64,000 nt of DNA from Ferdinandcohnia sp047246645 (GCF_047246645.1 NZ_JBFOKR010000001.1:329730-393729), one strand, 5' to 3'. Positions 54,111 through 63,890 are shown, numbered from the stretch's first letter. The notes: generated from the sequence alone by a model not told the origin. Program-made: numbers and translations.

Positions 54111-54689
54111 ATGAAAAGAAACAAAAAAGAACGGCAAATGCTATTAAAGGAAACCATACAACTTAATCCATTTATAACTGATGAGGATTTAGCTGAAAAA
54201 TTTTCGGTAAGTGTTCAAACAATCCGTTTAGATCGATTAGAATTGTCAATCCCTGAACTTCGTGAACGTATTAAGCATGTTGCTGAGAAAAATCTGGAAA
54301 ACGAAGTGAAATCTTTACCAATTGATGAAGTGATTGGTGAGATTATTGATATAGAACTTGATCATAGTGCAATCTCGATGTTTGAGGTAACGAGTGAGCA
54401 CGTTTTTAAACGTAATCAAATTGCAAGAGGACATCACTTATTTGCACAGGCAAACTCCCTTGCAGTGGCTGTTATAAATGATGAACTGGCTTTAACGGCC
54501 AAAGCGAGTATTCAGTTCACAAGACAGGTTAAAGAGGGTGAACGTATAATTGCAAAAGCAAAAGTAAAGAGTTTAGGACAAGAAAAAGGGAGAACACTAG
54601 TAGAAGTTAATAGTTATGTTGGAAATGAACTAGTTTTTTCTGGTGAATTTATGATGTATCGATCCAGTAAAAATTTACAAACAAAATAG
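54111..54689 (+). CDS. fapR: Fatty acid and phospholipid synthesis repressor FapR
   Basis: Repressor of the fap regulon, induced by malonyl-CoA. It is 192 residues. An N-terminal DeoR-like helix-turn-helix (about 18-45, ITDEDLAEKFSVSVQTIRLDRLEL) is followed by a linker helix and a hot-dog domain (about 70-185) with VTSEHVFKRNQIARGHHLF, where malonyl-CoA binds. The ribosome site is weak (GGACGGTG). It is the first gene of fapR-plsX-fabD-fabG, under autoregulation. Confidence 0.97.
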   Translation: MKRNKKERQMLLKETIQLNPFITDEDLAEKFSVSVQTIRLDRLELSIPELRERIKHVAEKNLENEVKSLPIDEVIGEIIDIELDHSAISMFEVTSEHVFKRNQIARGHHLFAQANSLAVAVINDELALTAKASIQFTRQVKEGERIIAKAKVKSLGQEKGRTLVEVNSYVGNELVFSGEFMMYRSSKNLQTK

Positions 54690-54718
54690 TGAAATTGAAA
54701 TACATACTAGACTAGAAT

Positions 54719-54749
54719 AGAGGTAGTCAAAAATGCTGACTACTCTTTA
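54719..54749 (+). other. Hairpin between fapR and plsX
   Basis: AGAGGTAGTCA pairs with TGACTACTCT with one bulged G, then CTTTATAT. It may be a weak attenuator or processing site; fapR and plsX are likely in one transcript. Confidence 0.4.
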
Positions 54750-54775
54750 TATGCTGACAAAGGAATGATAAAAAC

Positions 54776-55777
54776 ATGAAACTAGCAATTGATGCAATGG
54801 GTGGGGACAATGCACCTGAAGAAATAGTAAAGGGTGCTTTGAAAGCAATTAGTCATTATAATGATCTGAATATTACCTTAATCGGCGATGAAAAAAAAAT
54901 ACGTCAATACTTAACTAATGATGATCGTATTTCGATTATACATACCGAAGAGATAATTGAAGCGACAGATGAACCTGTCAGAGCAGTGAGAAGAAAGAAA
55001 AATGCCTCGATGGTACTGATGGCGAAAGAAGTAAGTGAAGGTAGAGCGGATGCATGTATTTCAGCTGGTAATACTGGCGCATTAATGACTGCTGGTCTTT
55101 TTATTGTGGGACGTATTGACGGGATTGATCGACCAGCTCTTTCACCTACATTACCAACATTAAATAAAAAAGGGTTTTTGATGCTAGATGTTGGTGCGAA
55201 TGTAGATGCAAAGCCGGAGCATCTTTTACAATATGCAATTATGGGTTCAATCTATTCCGAAAAAGTGCGTGGAATAACAAACCCTAGAATTGGACTTTTA
55301 AATGTTGGTACGGAAGACAAAAAAGGTAATGAACTAACAAAGCAGGCATTTGACCTTATTAAGGCTACTGACCTAAATTTTGTGGGCAACGTCGAAGCCA
55401 GGGACTTGTTAGATGGTGTGGCTGACGTTATAGTGACTGACGGGTTTACAGGTAATGTTGCTTTAAAAACTATTGAAGGTACAGCGCTATCTATGTTTTC
55501 AATGCTTAAGACTGCTTTTACGAGTAATCTCAAAAGCAAGATAGCTGCAGGTTTATTAATGCCTCAATTAAAAGTTATTAAGAAAACAATGGATTATTCT
55601 GAATATGGCGGTGCTGGATTATTTGGATTAAAAGCACCTGTGATAAAAGCCCATGGATCATCAGATGAAAACGGTTTGTTTAGCGCGGTTCGCCAAACGT
55701 ATGAGATGGTCGAGAAGGATGTTGCAGGTACTATACGCATAACATTAGAAAGTATGAATAAAGAAGGTAAGGAATAG
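54776..55777 (+). CDS. plsX: Phosphate acyltransferase PlsX
   Basis: Converts acyl-ACP to acyl phosphate, which PlsY uses to start phospholipid synthesis. It is 333 residues. The N-terminus KLAIDAMGGDNAPEEIVKGA, ADACISAGNTGALMTAGLFI and MLDVGANVDAKPEHL are family signatures, as is VTDGFTGNVALKTIEG. It is a peripheral membrane enzyme. It follows fapR and precedes fabD. Confidence 0.98.
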   Translation: MKLAIDAMGGDNAPEEIVKGALKAISHYNDLNITLIGDEKKIRQYLTNDDRISIIHTEEIIEATDEPVRAVRRKKNASMVLMAKEVSEGRADACISAGNTGALMTAGLFIVGRIDGIDRPALSPTLPTLNKKGFLMLDVGANVDAKPEHLLQYAIMGSIYSEKVRGITNPRIGLLNVGTEDKKGNELTKQAFDLIKATDLNFVGNVEARDLLDGVADVIVTDGFTGNVALKTIEGTALSMFSMLKTAFTSNLKSKIAAGLLMPQLKVIKKTMDYSEYGGAGLFGLKAPVIKAHGSSDENGLFSAVRQTYEMVEKDVAGTIRITLESMNKEGKE

Positions 55778-55789
55778 GGGGAGTAAGAT

Positions 55790-56734
55790 ATGAGTAAGAT
55801 TGCATTTGTATTTCCTGGACAAGGATCTCAGATTGTTGGTATGGGAAAGGAACTAGCAGATTCTTCTGATATAGTTCGTGAAGTATTTAGAAGAGCTGAT
55901 GAAAAATTGCAAGAGGATTTAACAGAGCTAATCTTCTCTGGCACACAGGAAAAGTTAACACTCACTGTAAATGCACAACCCGCCCTATTGACAACAAGTT
56001 TTGCAATCTTAGAGAAATTTAAAGAAGCTGGGATAAAACCAGATTTTGTTGCAGGGCACAGTTTGGGTGAATATTCAGCTTTAGTTGCTGCAGGCGCTAT
56101 AAAATTTGAAGATGCAGTGTATGCGGTTCGTAAACGTGGAGAATTCATGGAAGAGGCTGTCCCTGCTGGGAAAGGCACTATGGCAGCAATTCTTGGTATG
56201 CAAAGTGATGAACTACATCAGATTACTGAAGAAATTACAGCAACTGGCAACCCGGTTCAATTAGCAAATATAAACTGTCCTGGTCAAATCGTCATTTCAG
56301 GTTCTGTTGAAGGTGTAAAACTGGCATGTGAGCAAGCAAAAGCAAATGGAGCAAAAAGGGCAATTCCTCTTGAAGTTTCTGGACCTTTTCATTCCTCTCT
56401 AATGCAACCAGCAGCTGAAAAGCTCTCAACGGTTTTAGATAGTATTGATATAAATCATGCATTGATACCAGTAGTTGCAAACGTAGATGCACAAGAAATG
56501 ACAGAATCGTTTCAAATAAAAGAGAACCTGATTAAACAGTTATATTCACCTGTACAATGGGAAGCTTCTGTTGAATACATGTTAAATAAAGGCGTCGATA
56601 CTTTTATTGAAATAGGTCCAGGAAAGGTCCTTTCCGGTCTAATCAAGAAAGTAAATCGTAGAGTAGCAACATATGCAATTAGCGATGTAGGAACACTTGA
56701 AATGACCATTCGTACATTAAAGGAGGCGAACTAA
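55790..56734 (+). CDS. fabD: Malonyl CoA-acyl carrier protein transacylase
   Basis: Transfers malonyl from CoA to ACP for chain elongation. It is 314 residues. The nucleophile is Ser91 in GHSLGEYSALVA, with the catalytic His201 in SGPFHSSLM and Gln11 in FPGQGSQIVGMG. It lies in the fap operon, 2 bases before fabG, with a GGGGGAG ribosome site. Confidence 0.98.
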   Translation: MSKIAFVFPGQGSQIVGMGKELADSSDIVREVFRRADEKLQEDLTELIFSGTQEKLTLTVNAQPALLTTSFAILEKFKEAGIKPDFVAGHSLGEYSALVAAGAIKFEDAVYAVRKRGEFMEEAVPAGKGTMAAILGMQSDELHQITEEITATGNPVQLANINCPGQIVISGSVEGVKLACEQAKANGAKRAIPLEVSGPFHSSLMQPAAEKLSTVLDSIDINHALIPVVANVDAQEMTESFQIKENLIKQLYSPVQWEASVEYMLNKGVDTFIEIGPGKVLSGLIKKVNRRVATYAISDVGTLEMTIRTLKEAN

Positions 56735-56735
56735 T

Positions 56736-57476
56736 ATGCTAGATGGAAAGGTTGCATTAGTAACAGGTGCATCTCGAGGTATAGGGGCGACAATTGCTTT
56801 AGAATTAGCAAAAGCAGGAGCAAAAGTTGCTGTGAATTATTCTGGTAGCGAAGAAAGAGCAAACCAAGTAGTAGATGAGATTAAGGCACTAGGAAAAGAA
56901 GCTTTTGCTATAAAAGCTAACGTTTCAGATTCTGAGGCTGTTTCGAATATGGTGAAAGAAGTAATCTCCACTTTTGGAAGTTTAGATATTCTAGTAAATA
57001 ACGCAGGTATTACAAGAGACAACCTGTTAATGCGCATGAAAGAAGAGGAATGGGATGATGTAATAAACATCAACCTAAAGGGTGTTTTCCTATGTACAAA
57101 GGCTGTAACTAGACAAATGATGAAGCAACGCTCAGGTAAAATCATTAATATTGCTTCAATTGTTGGTGTAAGTGGAAACCCTGGACAAGCAAATTATGTT
57201 GCAGCAAAAGCCGGAGTAATTGGACTAACAAAAACTACCGCCAAGGAACTTTCTAGTCGAAATATTACTGTGAATGCTATTGCACCAGGTTTTATTACTA
57301 CGGATATGACTGAGAAATTACCTGAAGAAGTAAGAAATGAAATGTTGAAACAAATTCCATTAGCAAGATTTGGGGAAACTACCGATATCTCTGGTGTTGT
57401 TCTTTTTCTAGCATCTAATAATAGTAATTATATGACTGGTCAAACACTTCATGTAGATGGCGGAATGGTAATGTAA
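56736..57476 (+). CDS. fabG: 3-oxoacyl-[acyl-carrier-protein] reductase
   Basis: NADPH-dependent short-chain dehydrogenase that reduces 3-oxoacyl-ACP. It is 246 residues. The cofactor motif TGASRGIG is at 10-17, NNAG at 88-91, and the catalytic triad is Ser141, Tyr154 and Lys158 (YVAAK). AAAGGAGG precedes the ATG. The following gap of 556 bases to acpP is filled with repeats. Confidence 0.98.
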   Translation: MLDGKVALVTGASRGIGATIALELAKAGAKVAVNYSGSEERANQVVDEIKALGKEAFAIKANVSDSEAVSNMVKEVISTFGSLDILVNNAGITRDNLLMRMKEEEWDDVININLKGVFLCTKAVTRQMMKQRSGKIINIASIVGVSGNPGQANYVAAKAGVIGLTKTTAKELSSRNITVNAIAPGFITTDMTEKLPEEVRNEMLKQIPLARFGETTDISGVVLFLASNNSNYMTGQTLHVDGGMVM

Positions 57477-57489
57477 TACAGAAAAGTAG

Positions 57490-57712
57490 AAGCGCCATGG
57501 AAAAAGGAACATCGACTAAAAAGCCGCCACGTCCTGTGGCGAACGTCGATGTCAGCACATCCTCGAAAATGCTTTGCATTTTCTTCGTGCGATGCTTATG
57601 CTGCCGGAGCATTCCTTGTCCTGTGCAAGTCCGACAAGAGCTGGCCGACTAATGTCGCCACGTCCTGTGGCAACGTCGGCACTAGCACGTCCTGTGCGTC
57701 GGAACCCTGACT
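57490..57712. repeat. Repeat block with GCCACGTCCTGTGGC hairpins in the fabG-acpP gap
   Basis: Two GCCACGTCCTGTGGC units (57526-57540 and 57657-57671) are present; the second extends to AACGTC, and the same extended unit occurs reversed at 13466-13486. Each folds into a GCCAC/GTGGC hairpin. Variants such as GCACGTCCTGTGC (57686-57698) lie nearby, and GTCCTGTGCAAG at 57628. The block is richer in G+C than the flanking genes. Confidence 0.6.
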
Positions 57713-57831
57713 TGTCCAGCTTCAGCGGCTAGAAACTCGAGAAATTTCAACTCCTCCGTCAGAGGCAAAAGACGCCTCTTTTGTCGGAGTCTCCAATTTC
57801 CTCGTTTCTGACCAAGCCGCTTCAGCATTTC
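57713..57831. repeat. 118-bp palindromic repeat, copy 2
   Basis: Matches 47453-47570 over its length (one single-base indel, several substitutions): TGTCCAGCTTCAGCGGCTAG at the start, AGCCGCTTCAGC at the end, and AGAGGC/GCCTCT within. Confidence 0.75.
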
Positions 57832-57840
57832 AGTGAGGAG

Positions 57841-57957
57841 GCTCGAAAAAAAGCAAAGCTTTTTTCCTGCGAGGATTATCCTCACGATGCATTCCTTAGT
57901 GTTGCCGCCGCAGGAGGGGTGAAGCGACTCGAGGGGCTTGGCGCTGGAACTAGACAA
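57841..57957. repeat. Third repeat block before acpP
   Basis: Contains nested hairpins: an A-run with AAAGC and GCTTT, GAGGAT with ATCCTC (57871-57883), and a segment ending GGCGCTGGAACTAGACAA, whose reverse complement TTGTCTAGTTCCAGCGCC resembles the left end of the repeat at 57713. This suggests a long inverted arrangement. No gene is supported on either strand. Confidence 0.5.
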
Positions 57958-58032
57958 TAATCTATGCTTTGTAATATGCTTACTAGTTTTTTCTTCTGAA
58001 AGGAAATATAATATTGAGGGGAGGTGAAAGAA

Positions 58033-58266
58033 ATGGCAGACGTATTAGAAAGAATTACGAAAATTGTTGTTGATCGCTTAGGTGTTGAAGAATCAGCAGT
58101 AACTCTAGAGGCTTCTTTCAAGGATGATCTTGGTGCAGACTCACTAGACGTAGTAGAATTAGTTATGGAACTTGAAGATGAGTTTGATATGGAAATTTCA
58201 GATGATGAGGCTGAAAAAATTTCTACAGTTGGTGACGCTGTGAATTACATAAAAAGCCAGCTATAA
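58033..58266 (+). CDS. acpP: Acyl carrier protein
   Basis: Carries growing acyl chains on a phosphopantetheine arm. It is 77 residues. The prosthetic group site is Ser37 in LGADSLDVVELVMELEDEF, the acidic helix II is complete. GAGGGGAGGTGAAAG is the ribosome site; ATG 58033 is chosen as homologues start MAD. TATAAT (58007-58012) just upstream may be a -10 for a separate promoter, but no good -35 goes with it. Confidence 0.98.
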   Translation: MADVLERITKIVVDRLGVEESAVTLEASFKDDLGADSLDVVELVMELEDEFDMEISDDEAEKISTVGDAVNYIKSQL

Positions 58267-58280
58267 TTTTTTTAGTATGA

Positions 58281-58307
58281 AAAGTCCCGTTTTTTATGCG
58301 GGGCTTT
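58281..58307 (+). terminator. Weak hairpin after acpP
   Basis: AAAGTCCCG pairs with CGGGGCTTT (G-T in the stem) around a T-rich loop, followed by CTCC rather than a T-run. Confidence 0.5.
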
Positions 58308-58327
58308 CTCCTTGGAGGTAACGTAAG

Positions 58328-59056
58328 GTGAAACGGATAAATCAAAAAGAAAAGGGAAGTAAGATAGTGCCTAAGTTCAGAGAATTTCAAGAACGCCTTG
58401 AAATACACTTTAATGATGAAAAACTATTAATTCAGGCATTTACACATTCATCTTATGTGAATGAGCATCGAAAAAAGCCGCATGAAGATAATGAGCGGCT
58501 AGAATTTTTAGGTGATGCTGTATTAGAATTGACAATTTCACAATTTTTATTTAAAAAGTTCCCTATTATGAGTGAAGGTGAATTAACAAAGATGCGTGCT
58601 GCGATAGTTTGTGAACCTTCCCTTGTTACATTTGCGAATGAACTTCATTTTGGAGAATATGTGCTACTTGGTAAAGGTGAGGAAATGACGGGTGGTAGAG
58701 AACGTCCAGCGTTACTTGCAGATGTGTTTGAAGCTTTTATCGGCGCTTTATACTTAGATCAGGGACTTGAAGTTGTGAAACAGTTTTTAGACATTACAGT
58801 TATCCCTAAAGTAAATGCAGGTGCTTTTTCTCATGTGATGGATTATAAAAGTCAACTCCAGGAATTAGTCCAACGAGATGCAAGTGGTGTAATAGAATAC
58901 AAGGTTCTGCAAGAAAAGGGCCCAGCCCATAGTCGTGAATTTGTCTCAAGAGTTTCTCTGAATGGAGAAGAATTAGGGATTGGTACAGGTAGATCGAAGA
59001 AGGAAGCAGAACAACATGCAGCAGAAATTGCATTGAAAAAGCTCAAGAATAAGTAA
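58328..59056 (+). CDS. rnc: Ribonuclease III
   Basis: Double-strand-specific endoribonuclease for rRNA and mRNA processing. It is 242 residues. The catalytic signature NERLEFLGDAVLELTIS lies near 58-74, with the second acidic site ADVFEAFIGALYLDQG near 130-145. The C-terminal dsRNA-binding domain (about 168-240, DYKSQLQELVQR and GTGRSKKEAEQHAAEIALKKL) is complete. The start is GTG with GGAGGTAA 6 bases upstream. It lies between acpP and smc, the standard order. Confidence 0.97.
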   Translation: MKRINQKEKGSKIVPKFREFQERLEIHFNDEKLLIQAFTHSSYVNEHRKKPHEDNERLEFLGDAVLELTISQFLFKKFPIMSEGELTKMRAAIVCEPSLVTFANELHFGEYVLLGKGEEMTGGRERPALLADVFEAFIGALYLDQGLEVVKQFLDITVIPKVNAGAFSHVMDYKSQLQELVQRDASGVIEYKVLQEKGPAHSREFVSRVSLNGEELGIGTGRSKKEAEQHAAEIALKKLKNK

Positions 59057-59069
59057 TTGCTTTTTTAGG

Positions 59070-59104
59070 AATACCACGGCTGGTTGAGCTGTGGTATTTT
59101 TGTG
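59070..59104 (+). terminator. Intrinsic terminator after rnc
   Basis: AATACCACGGCT pairs with AGCTGTGGTATT around GGTTG, followed by TTTTGTG. Confidence 0.85.
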
Positions 59105-59255
59105 TTTATTACAAAAGAAATAAAATAGGTTAAAATAAGACCTTATTGATATATCCAAGTTACAAAAATTAATCCTACAATAATCTAGTTTGTGTTAAAA
59201 TATGTAGGACTTATGATATATAGAATTAATTTAATGGATAATGAGGGTGAAGTAT

Positions 59256-62200
59256 ATGTTCCTCAAACGTTTAGATATAGTAGGATTTAAATCGTTTGCA
59301 GAAAGAATAGCAGTTGATTTTGTGCCAGGGGTTACTGCTGTAGTAGGTCCAAATGGAAGTGGTAAAAGCAATATAACAGACGGAATTCGTTGGGTTCTTG
59401 GGGAGCAGTCTGCAAAATCTTTACGTGGAGCAAAAATGGAAGATATTATTTTTGCAGGAAGTGATAGCCGCAAGGCACTAAATGTAGCAGAAGTGACATT
59501 AACCTTGGATAATGAGGACCATTTTCTACCTATCGATTATCATGAAGTTAGTGTAACTCGTCGTGTTTATCGATCTGGAGAAAGTGAATTTTTAATAAAT
59601 AATCAGTCTTGCCGATTGAAGGATATAGTAGATTTGTTTATGGATTCAGGACTTGGTCGTGAAGCTTTTTCGATTATTTCTCAGGGGAAAGTAGAAGAAA
59701 TACTTAGTAGTAAGGCTGAAGAGCGCAGAACAATTTTTGAAGAAGCCGCAGGGGTACTGAAATACAAAACTCGTAAGAAAAAAGCGGAATATAAGTTAGC
59801 AGAAACACAAGAAAACCTAAATCGAGTCAATGATATAACTCATGAGCTTGAGACGCAAATTGAACCATTGCGAATGCAGTCATCTATCGCTAAAGATTAC
59901 CTAGAGAAAAAGGAAGAACTAGAAAATATTGAAGTCGGTCTAACGGTGTTTGAAATTGAGAATCTCCATGAAAAATGGCAAAAGCTCTCTAAGCTTATTG
60001 AAGAACATAATGAACAAGAGCTTTCATTAAGTACCCTTTTGCAAAAAAAAGAGGCACAGGTAGAGGGATTACGAAGTACAATTGAAACTACTGATAACGA
60101 CATTCATGAATTACAACAACTATTGCTTTTAACGAGTGAAGAACTAGAGAAATTAGAAGGTCGTAAGGAAGTGTTAAAGGAACGCAAGAAAAATGCTTCC
60201 CACAATAAAAGTCAACTTCAAAACTCTATTATAGAGCTTACAGAAAAAATTGACCAACTAATGACACTAAAGACCATAGAAGAACAACAACTTATCACAC
60301 TTGTTGATGAAGTTACAGATCTTGAAGAGCAACTAAAAGAAATTCAAGAACTACTTTTAACCTATGACCAGAATATCGAAGAAAAAATTGAAAATTTAAA
60401 GAGTGATTATTTTGAATTACTCAATAAACAAGCGTCTTATCGAAACGAAGCAGGGTATTTACAAGAGCAGCTTGTACAACAAGAAAATAAGGTAACTCGA
60501 TTAGATGAATCTAATGAAAAGTATGTTACTGAACGGCATGAAATCCTTGATACTAAAATACGTCTACAAACTAAACTTTCAGTAATTGAGGAAGAGTTAA
60601 ATAATCAAATCGTCTCCTATCGTGAACTGCAAGTAAAGCTAGAAAATAACAAAAAGAATTATCAAAAACAAGAAAGTATGCTCTACCAGGCTTATCAATA
60701 TCTACAGCAGACTAAATCTAGAAAAGAAATGCTGGAAGAAATGCAAGATGATTACTCAGGTTTTTTCCAAGGAGTTAAGGAGGTTCTTAAGGCTAGAGAT
60801 GATAAACTTCCGGGCATTGAGGGTGCAATAGCTGAATTAGTAAGAGTGCCAAAAGAGTATGAGACAGCAATAGAAATAGCGTTAGGTGCTGCAACACAGC
60901 ATATCGTTGTTGATCACGAAAAAAATGCTAGAACGGCTATTGAATTTCTAAAGAAAAATTCCTTTGGTAGAGCAACCTTTTTGCCATTGAATGTTATAAA
61001 AGAACGTTCTATTTCATCAGCTCAACTTAGTGGGGTTAAGGGACATCCTGCCTTTATTGGAGTTGCATCAGATTTAATAGACTTCGATTCCAAATATCAT
61101 TCAATAATGACAAACTTACTCGGAACGGTAATTATAACTAGCGATTTAAAAGGCGCTAATGAGCTTGCTAAACTAATTCAGCACCGCTATCGACTCGTTA
61201 CTCTAGATGGGGACGTTGTGAACCCAGGTGGTTCTATGACAGGTGGAGCTGTAAAACAAAAAAACAACTCGCTATTGAGCAGAGGGCGCGAACTCGAAGC
61301 TATTACAAGTAAATTAATTGAAATGGAAGAAAAGACCTCTGAACTAGAAGGAAGCGTAAAAGAAAAGAAAAGCAAGATAACAGAGCTGGAGCAAATGCTT
61401 GAAAAATTACGAGAAACAGGAGAAACTCTGCGCTTAAAAGAACAAACCGTAAGAAGTGAAATCCGAGAGGTAGTTCTCAAGGAAAAAAACGTAAATGAAC
61501 ATTTAGAGTTGTATGATGATGAGAAGCAGCAATATCAATCAGAAAAAGAAAAAATTACGAACCGACTTAAAGAGTTAGAACAGGATCAATCCACTCTTGA
61601 AGATGAACTTAAATCACTTGATACAACTATTTCGCAACTGACTTCTAAGAAGAATGATCAGCAATCATCTCGTGAAACAGTACAAACAGAGATTACTGAA
61701 CGAAAAGTTGTATTAGCGAGAAAGAAACAAGCGCTTGAACATCAACAAGAAAAGGTAAATAGATTTGAAAAAGAGTATCTTGAAGGCTCAGTAAAACTAA
61801 AAGAACTCGAAGAAGATTTATCATTCTTAGACAATGAGATGAACAATAGTAATTCAGGCGAACTTGAATTAGAGGAAGCAGCTAGGAAAAAATCAAATGA
61901 TAAAAATGATACAATCCAAACGATTAGTAATAAACGACAGCAACGACTTCAGTTACAAACAAAACTAGAGGATCTAGAACGAGAATTAAAGGAAGACAAG
62001 CGTCAACACAAGCAGTTAGTTGACATTTTAAAAGATGAAGAGGTAAAGGTAAATAGACTGGATGTAGAATTAGAAAATCTACTAACCCATCTACGTGAAG
62101 AATATTTATTGACATATGATGCTGCAAAAGAAAGATACCCTCTTCAAATTGAAGTTTCTGAAGCTAGGAAGAGGGTAAAACTAATAAAGCTTGCGATCGA

Positions 62201-62825
62201 AGAACTAGGAACGGTGAATTTAGGTGCAATCGATGAATTTGACCGTGTTTCTGAACGCTATGATTTCTTAACAGAGCAGAAGAATGACCTTCAAGAAGCT
62301 AAAGACACGTTATTTAAGGTAATTGGAGAAATGGACGAAGAAATGAAAAAGAGATTTGAGTTTACTTTTACAAGTATTCGTTCACATTTTGAATCTGTAT
62401 TTCAAGCGCTATTTGGTGGTGGCAGAGCAGATCTTCGTCTTACAGACCCTAATGATTTATTAAATACGGGTGTTGAGATTGTGGCACAGCCTCCAGGCAA
62501 AAAGTTACAAAACCTTAGCTTACTATCTGGGGGAGAAAGGGCCCTTACTGCAATTGCCCTACTATTCTCCATTTTAAAGGTTCGCCCTGTTCCGTTTTGT
62601 GTACTTGACGAAGTAGAGGCTGCACTAGATGAAGCGAATGTTTTCCGTTTTGCCCAATACTTGAAGAAATTTAGTAAGGAGACACAATTCATTGTGATTA
62701 CACATAGAAAAGGTACAATGGAGGAAGCAGACGTTCTTTATGGTGTAACCATGCAAGAATCCGGAGTTTCGAAATTAGTTTCTGTACGACTTGAGGAGTC
62801 AAAGGACTTTGTAGCAACTACCTAG
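59256..62825 (+). CDS. smc: Chromosome partition protein SMC
   Basis: ATPase of the bacterial condensin, needed for chromosome organisation and segregation. It is 1189 residues. The N-terminal ATPase half has Walker A GPNGSGKSN (31-39) and the Q-loop region; two long antiparallel coiled coils (about 170-500 and 680-1030) flank the hinge (about 510-670, with GGSMTGGAVK). The C-terminal half has the signature LSGGERALTAIALLFSILKV and Walker B with DEVEAALDEAN. ATG 59256 is preferred: GAGGGTGA lies 6 bases before it and homologues begin MFLKRL. The partners ScpA and ScpB are not in this window. Confidence 0.98.
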   Translation: MFLKRLDIVGFKSFAERIAVDFVPGVTAVVGPNGSGKSNITDGIRWVLGEQSAKSLRGAKMEDIIFAGSDSRKALNVAEVTLTLDNEDHFLPIDYHEVSVTRRVYRSGESEFLINNQSCRLKDIVDLFMDSGLGREAFSIISQGKVEEILSSKAEERRTIFEEAAGVLKYKTRKKKAEYKLAETQENLNRVNDITHELETQIEPLRMQSSIAKDYLEKKEELENIEVGLTVFEIENLHEKWQKLSKLIEEHNEQELSLSTLLQKKEAQVEGLRSTIETTDNDIHELQQLLLLTSEELEKLEGRKEVLKERKKNASHNKSQLQNSIIELTEKIDQLMTLKTIEEQQLITLVDEVTDLEEQLKEIQELLLTYDQNIEEKIENLKSDYFELLNKQASYRNEAGYLQEQLVQQENKVTRLDESNEKYVTERHEILDTKIRLQTKLSVIEEELNNQIVSYRELQVKLENNKKNYQKQESMLYQAYQYLQQTKSRKEMLEEMQDDYSGFFQGVKEVLKARDDKLPGIEGAIAELVRVPKEYETAIEIALGAATQHIVVDHEKNARTAIEFLKKNSFGRATFLPLNVIKERSISSAQLSGVKGHPAFIGVASDLIDFDSKYHSIMTNLLGTVIITSDLKGANELAKLIQHRYRLVTLDGDVVNPGGSMTGGAVKQKNNSLLSRGRELEAITSKLIEMEEKTSELEGSVKEKKSKITELEQMLEKLRETGETLRLKEQTVRSEIREVVLKEKNVNEHLELYDDEKQQYQSEKEKITNRLKELEQDQSTLEDELKSLDTTISQLTSKKNDQQSSRETVQTEITERKVVLARKKQALEHQQEKVNRFEKEYLEGSVKLKELEEDLSFLDNEMNNSNSGELELEEAARKKSNDKNDTIQTISNKRQQRLQLQTKLEDLERELKEDKRQHKQLVDILKDEEVKVNRLDVELENLLTHLREEYLLTYDAAKERYPLQIEVSEARKRVKLIKLAIEELGTVNLGAIDEFDRVSERYDFLTEQKNDLQEAKDTLFKVIGEMDEEMKKRFEFTFTSIRSHFESVFQALFGGGRADLRLTDPNDLLNTGVEIVAQPPGKKLQNLSLLSGGERALTAIALLFSILKVRPVPFCVLDEVEAALDEANVFRFAQYLKKFSKETQFIVITHRKGTMEEADVLYGVTMQESGVSKLVSVRLEESKDFVATT

Positions 62826-62894
62826 CCTAACTCATATGTTTTATAAATAGTAATGCAAATGTAATTGTTAATTCGGATCTGAAAGGGGATTTCA

Positions 62895-63890
62895 ATGAGC
62901 TTTTTTAAAAAATTAAAAGAAAAGATTACTGGACAAGCTGATTCTGTTACTGAGAAGTTTAAAGAAGGTTTGACAAAGACCAGAAGTAACTTTTCTGAAC
63001 GTGTTAATGAACTAGTTGCACGTTATCGTAAAGTAGATGAAGATTTCTTTGAAGAATTAGAGGAAATTCTAATAGCTGCAGATGTCGGTGTATCTACTGT
63101 AATGGAACTAATTGATGAATTAAAATTTGAGGTAAAGAAACGTAACATTCAAGATACAAAAGAAGTTCAGGGTGTAATATCTGAAAAGTTGGTTGATATT
63201 TATAAAAGTGGAGACGAACAGTCCCCTAAGTTAAATATCCAGGAAGAAGGATTAACAGTTATCCTTGTTGTTGGTGTTAATGGTGTGGGTAAAACGACTT
63301 CGATTGGAAAAATTGCAAATCGTTTAAAAAATGATGGGAAGTCTGTACTTTTAGCAGCAGGAGATACTTTCCGTGCAGGAGCAATCCAACAGCTTGAGGT
63401 ATGGGGAAATCGAGTAGGTGTGGATGTAATTAAACAGTCTGAAGGATCTGATCCAGCTGCTGTAATGTATGATGCTGTACAAGCAGCAAAGTCACGAAAT
63501 GTTGATGTGCTAATTTGCGATACAGCAGGAAGATTACAGAACAAAGTAAACCTTATGAAAGAGCTCGAAAAGGTTAAGCGTGTAATTGAACGTGAACTTC
63601 CCGGGGCTCCTCACGAAGTACTTTTAGTACTGGATGCAACAACCGGACAAAACGCTTTAACGCAAGCTAAGACATTTTCGGCTGCTACAGATGTAACTGG
63701 TATTGTTCTAACAAAGTTGGATGGCACTGCAAAAGGTGGTATTGTACTAGCGATTCGAAATGAGTTGAACATTCCTGTAAAGCTTGTTGGACTTGGAGAA
63801 AAGGTAGATGACCTTCAGGAATTTGATGCAGAACAATATGTATATGGTTTATTTGCCGATCTTGTTGAAGCTGAAGTGGATGACGAATAA
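62895..63890 (+). CDS. ftsY: Signal recognition particle receptor FtsY
   Basis: GTPase docking partner of Ffh that directs membrane-protein translation complexes to the Sec translocon. It is 331 residues. A short N-terminal lipid-binding helix region (SFFKKLKEKIT) precedes the N domain and the G domain with GVNGVGKTTSIGKIA (about 127-141), DTAGRLQNKVNLMKEL, TKLDGTAKGG and GLGEKVDDLQEF. There is no long acidic A domain, as usual in Firmicutes. It follows smc, as in B. subtilis. Confidence 0.98.
   Translation: MSFFKKLKEKITGQADSVTEKFKEGLTKTRSNFSERVNELVARYRKVDEDFFEELEEILIAADVGVSTVMELIDELKFEVKKRNIQDTKEVQGVISEKLVDIYKSGDEQSPKLNIQEEGLTVILVVGVNGVGKTTSIGKIANRLKNDGKSVLLAAGDTFRAGAIQQLEVWGNRVGVDVIKQSEGSDPAAVMYDAVQAAKSRNVDVLICDTAGRLQNKVNLMKELEKVKRVIERELPGAPHEVLLVLDATTGQNALTQAKTFSAATDVTGIVLTKLDGTAKGGIVLAIRNELNIPVKLVGLGEKVDDLQEFDAEQYVYGLFADLVEAEVDDE

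Noticed and set aside
57682..57957. Minus-strand open frame of 91 codons in the fabG-acpP gap
   Set aside because: It runs through the hairpin-rich repeats, has no ribosome site and the product has no recognisable features; openness follows from the GC-richer repeat.
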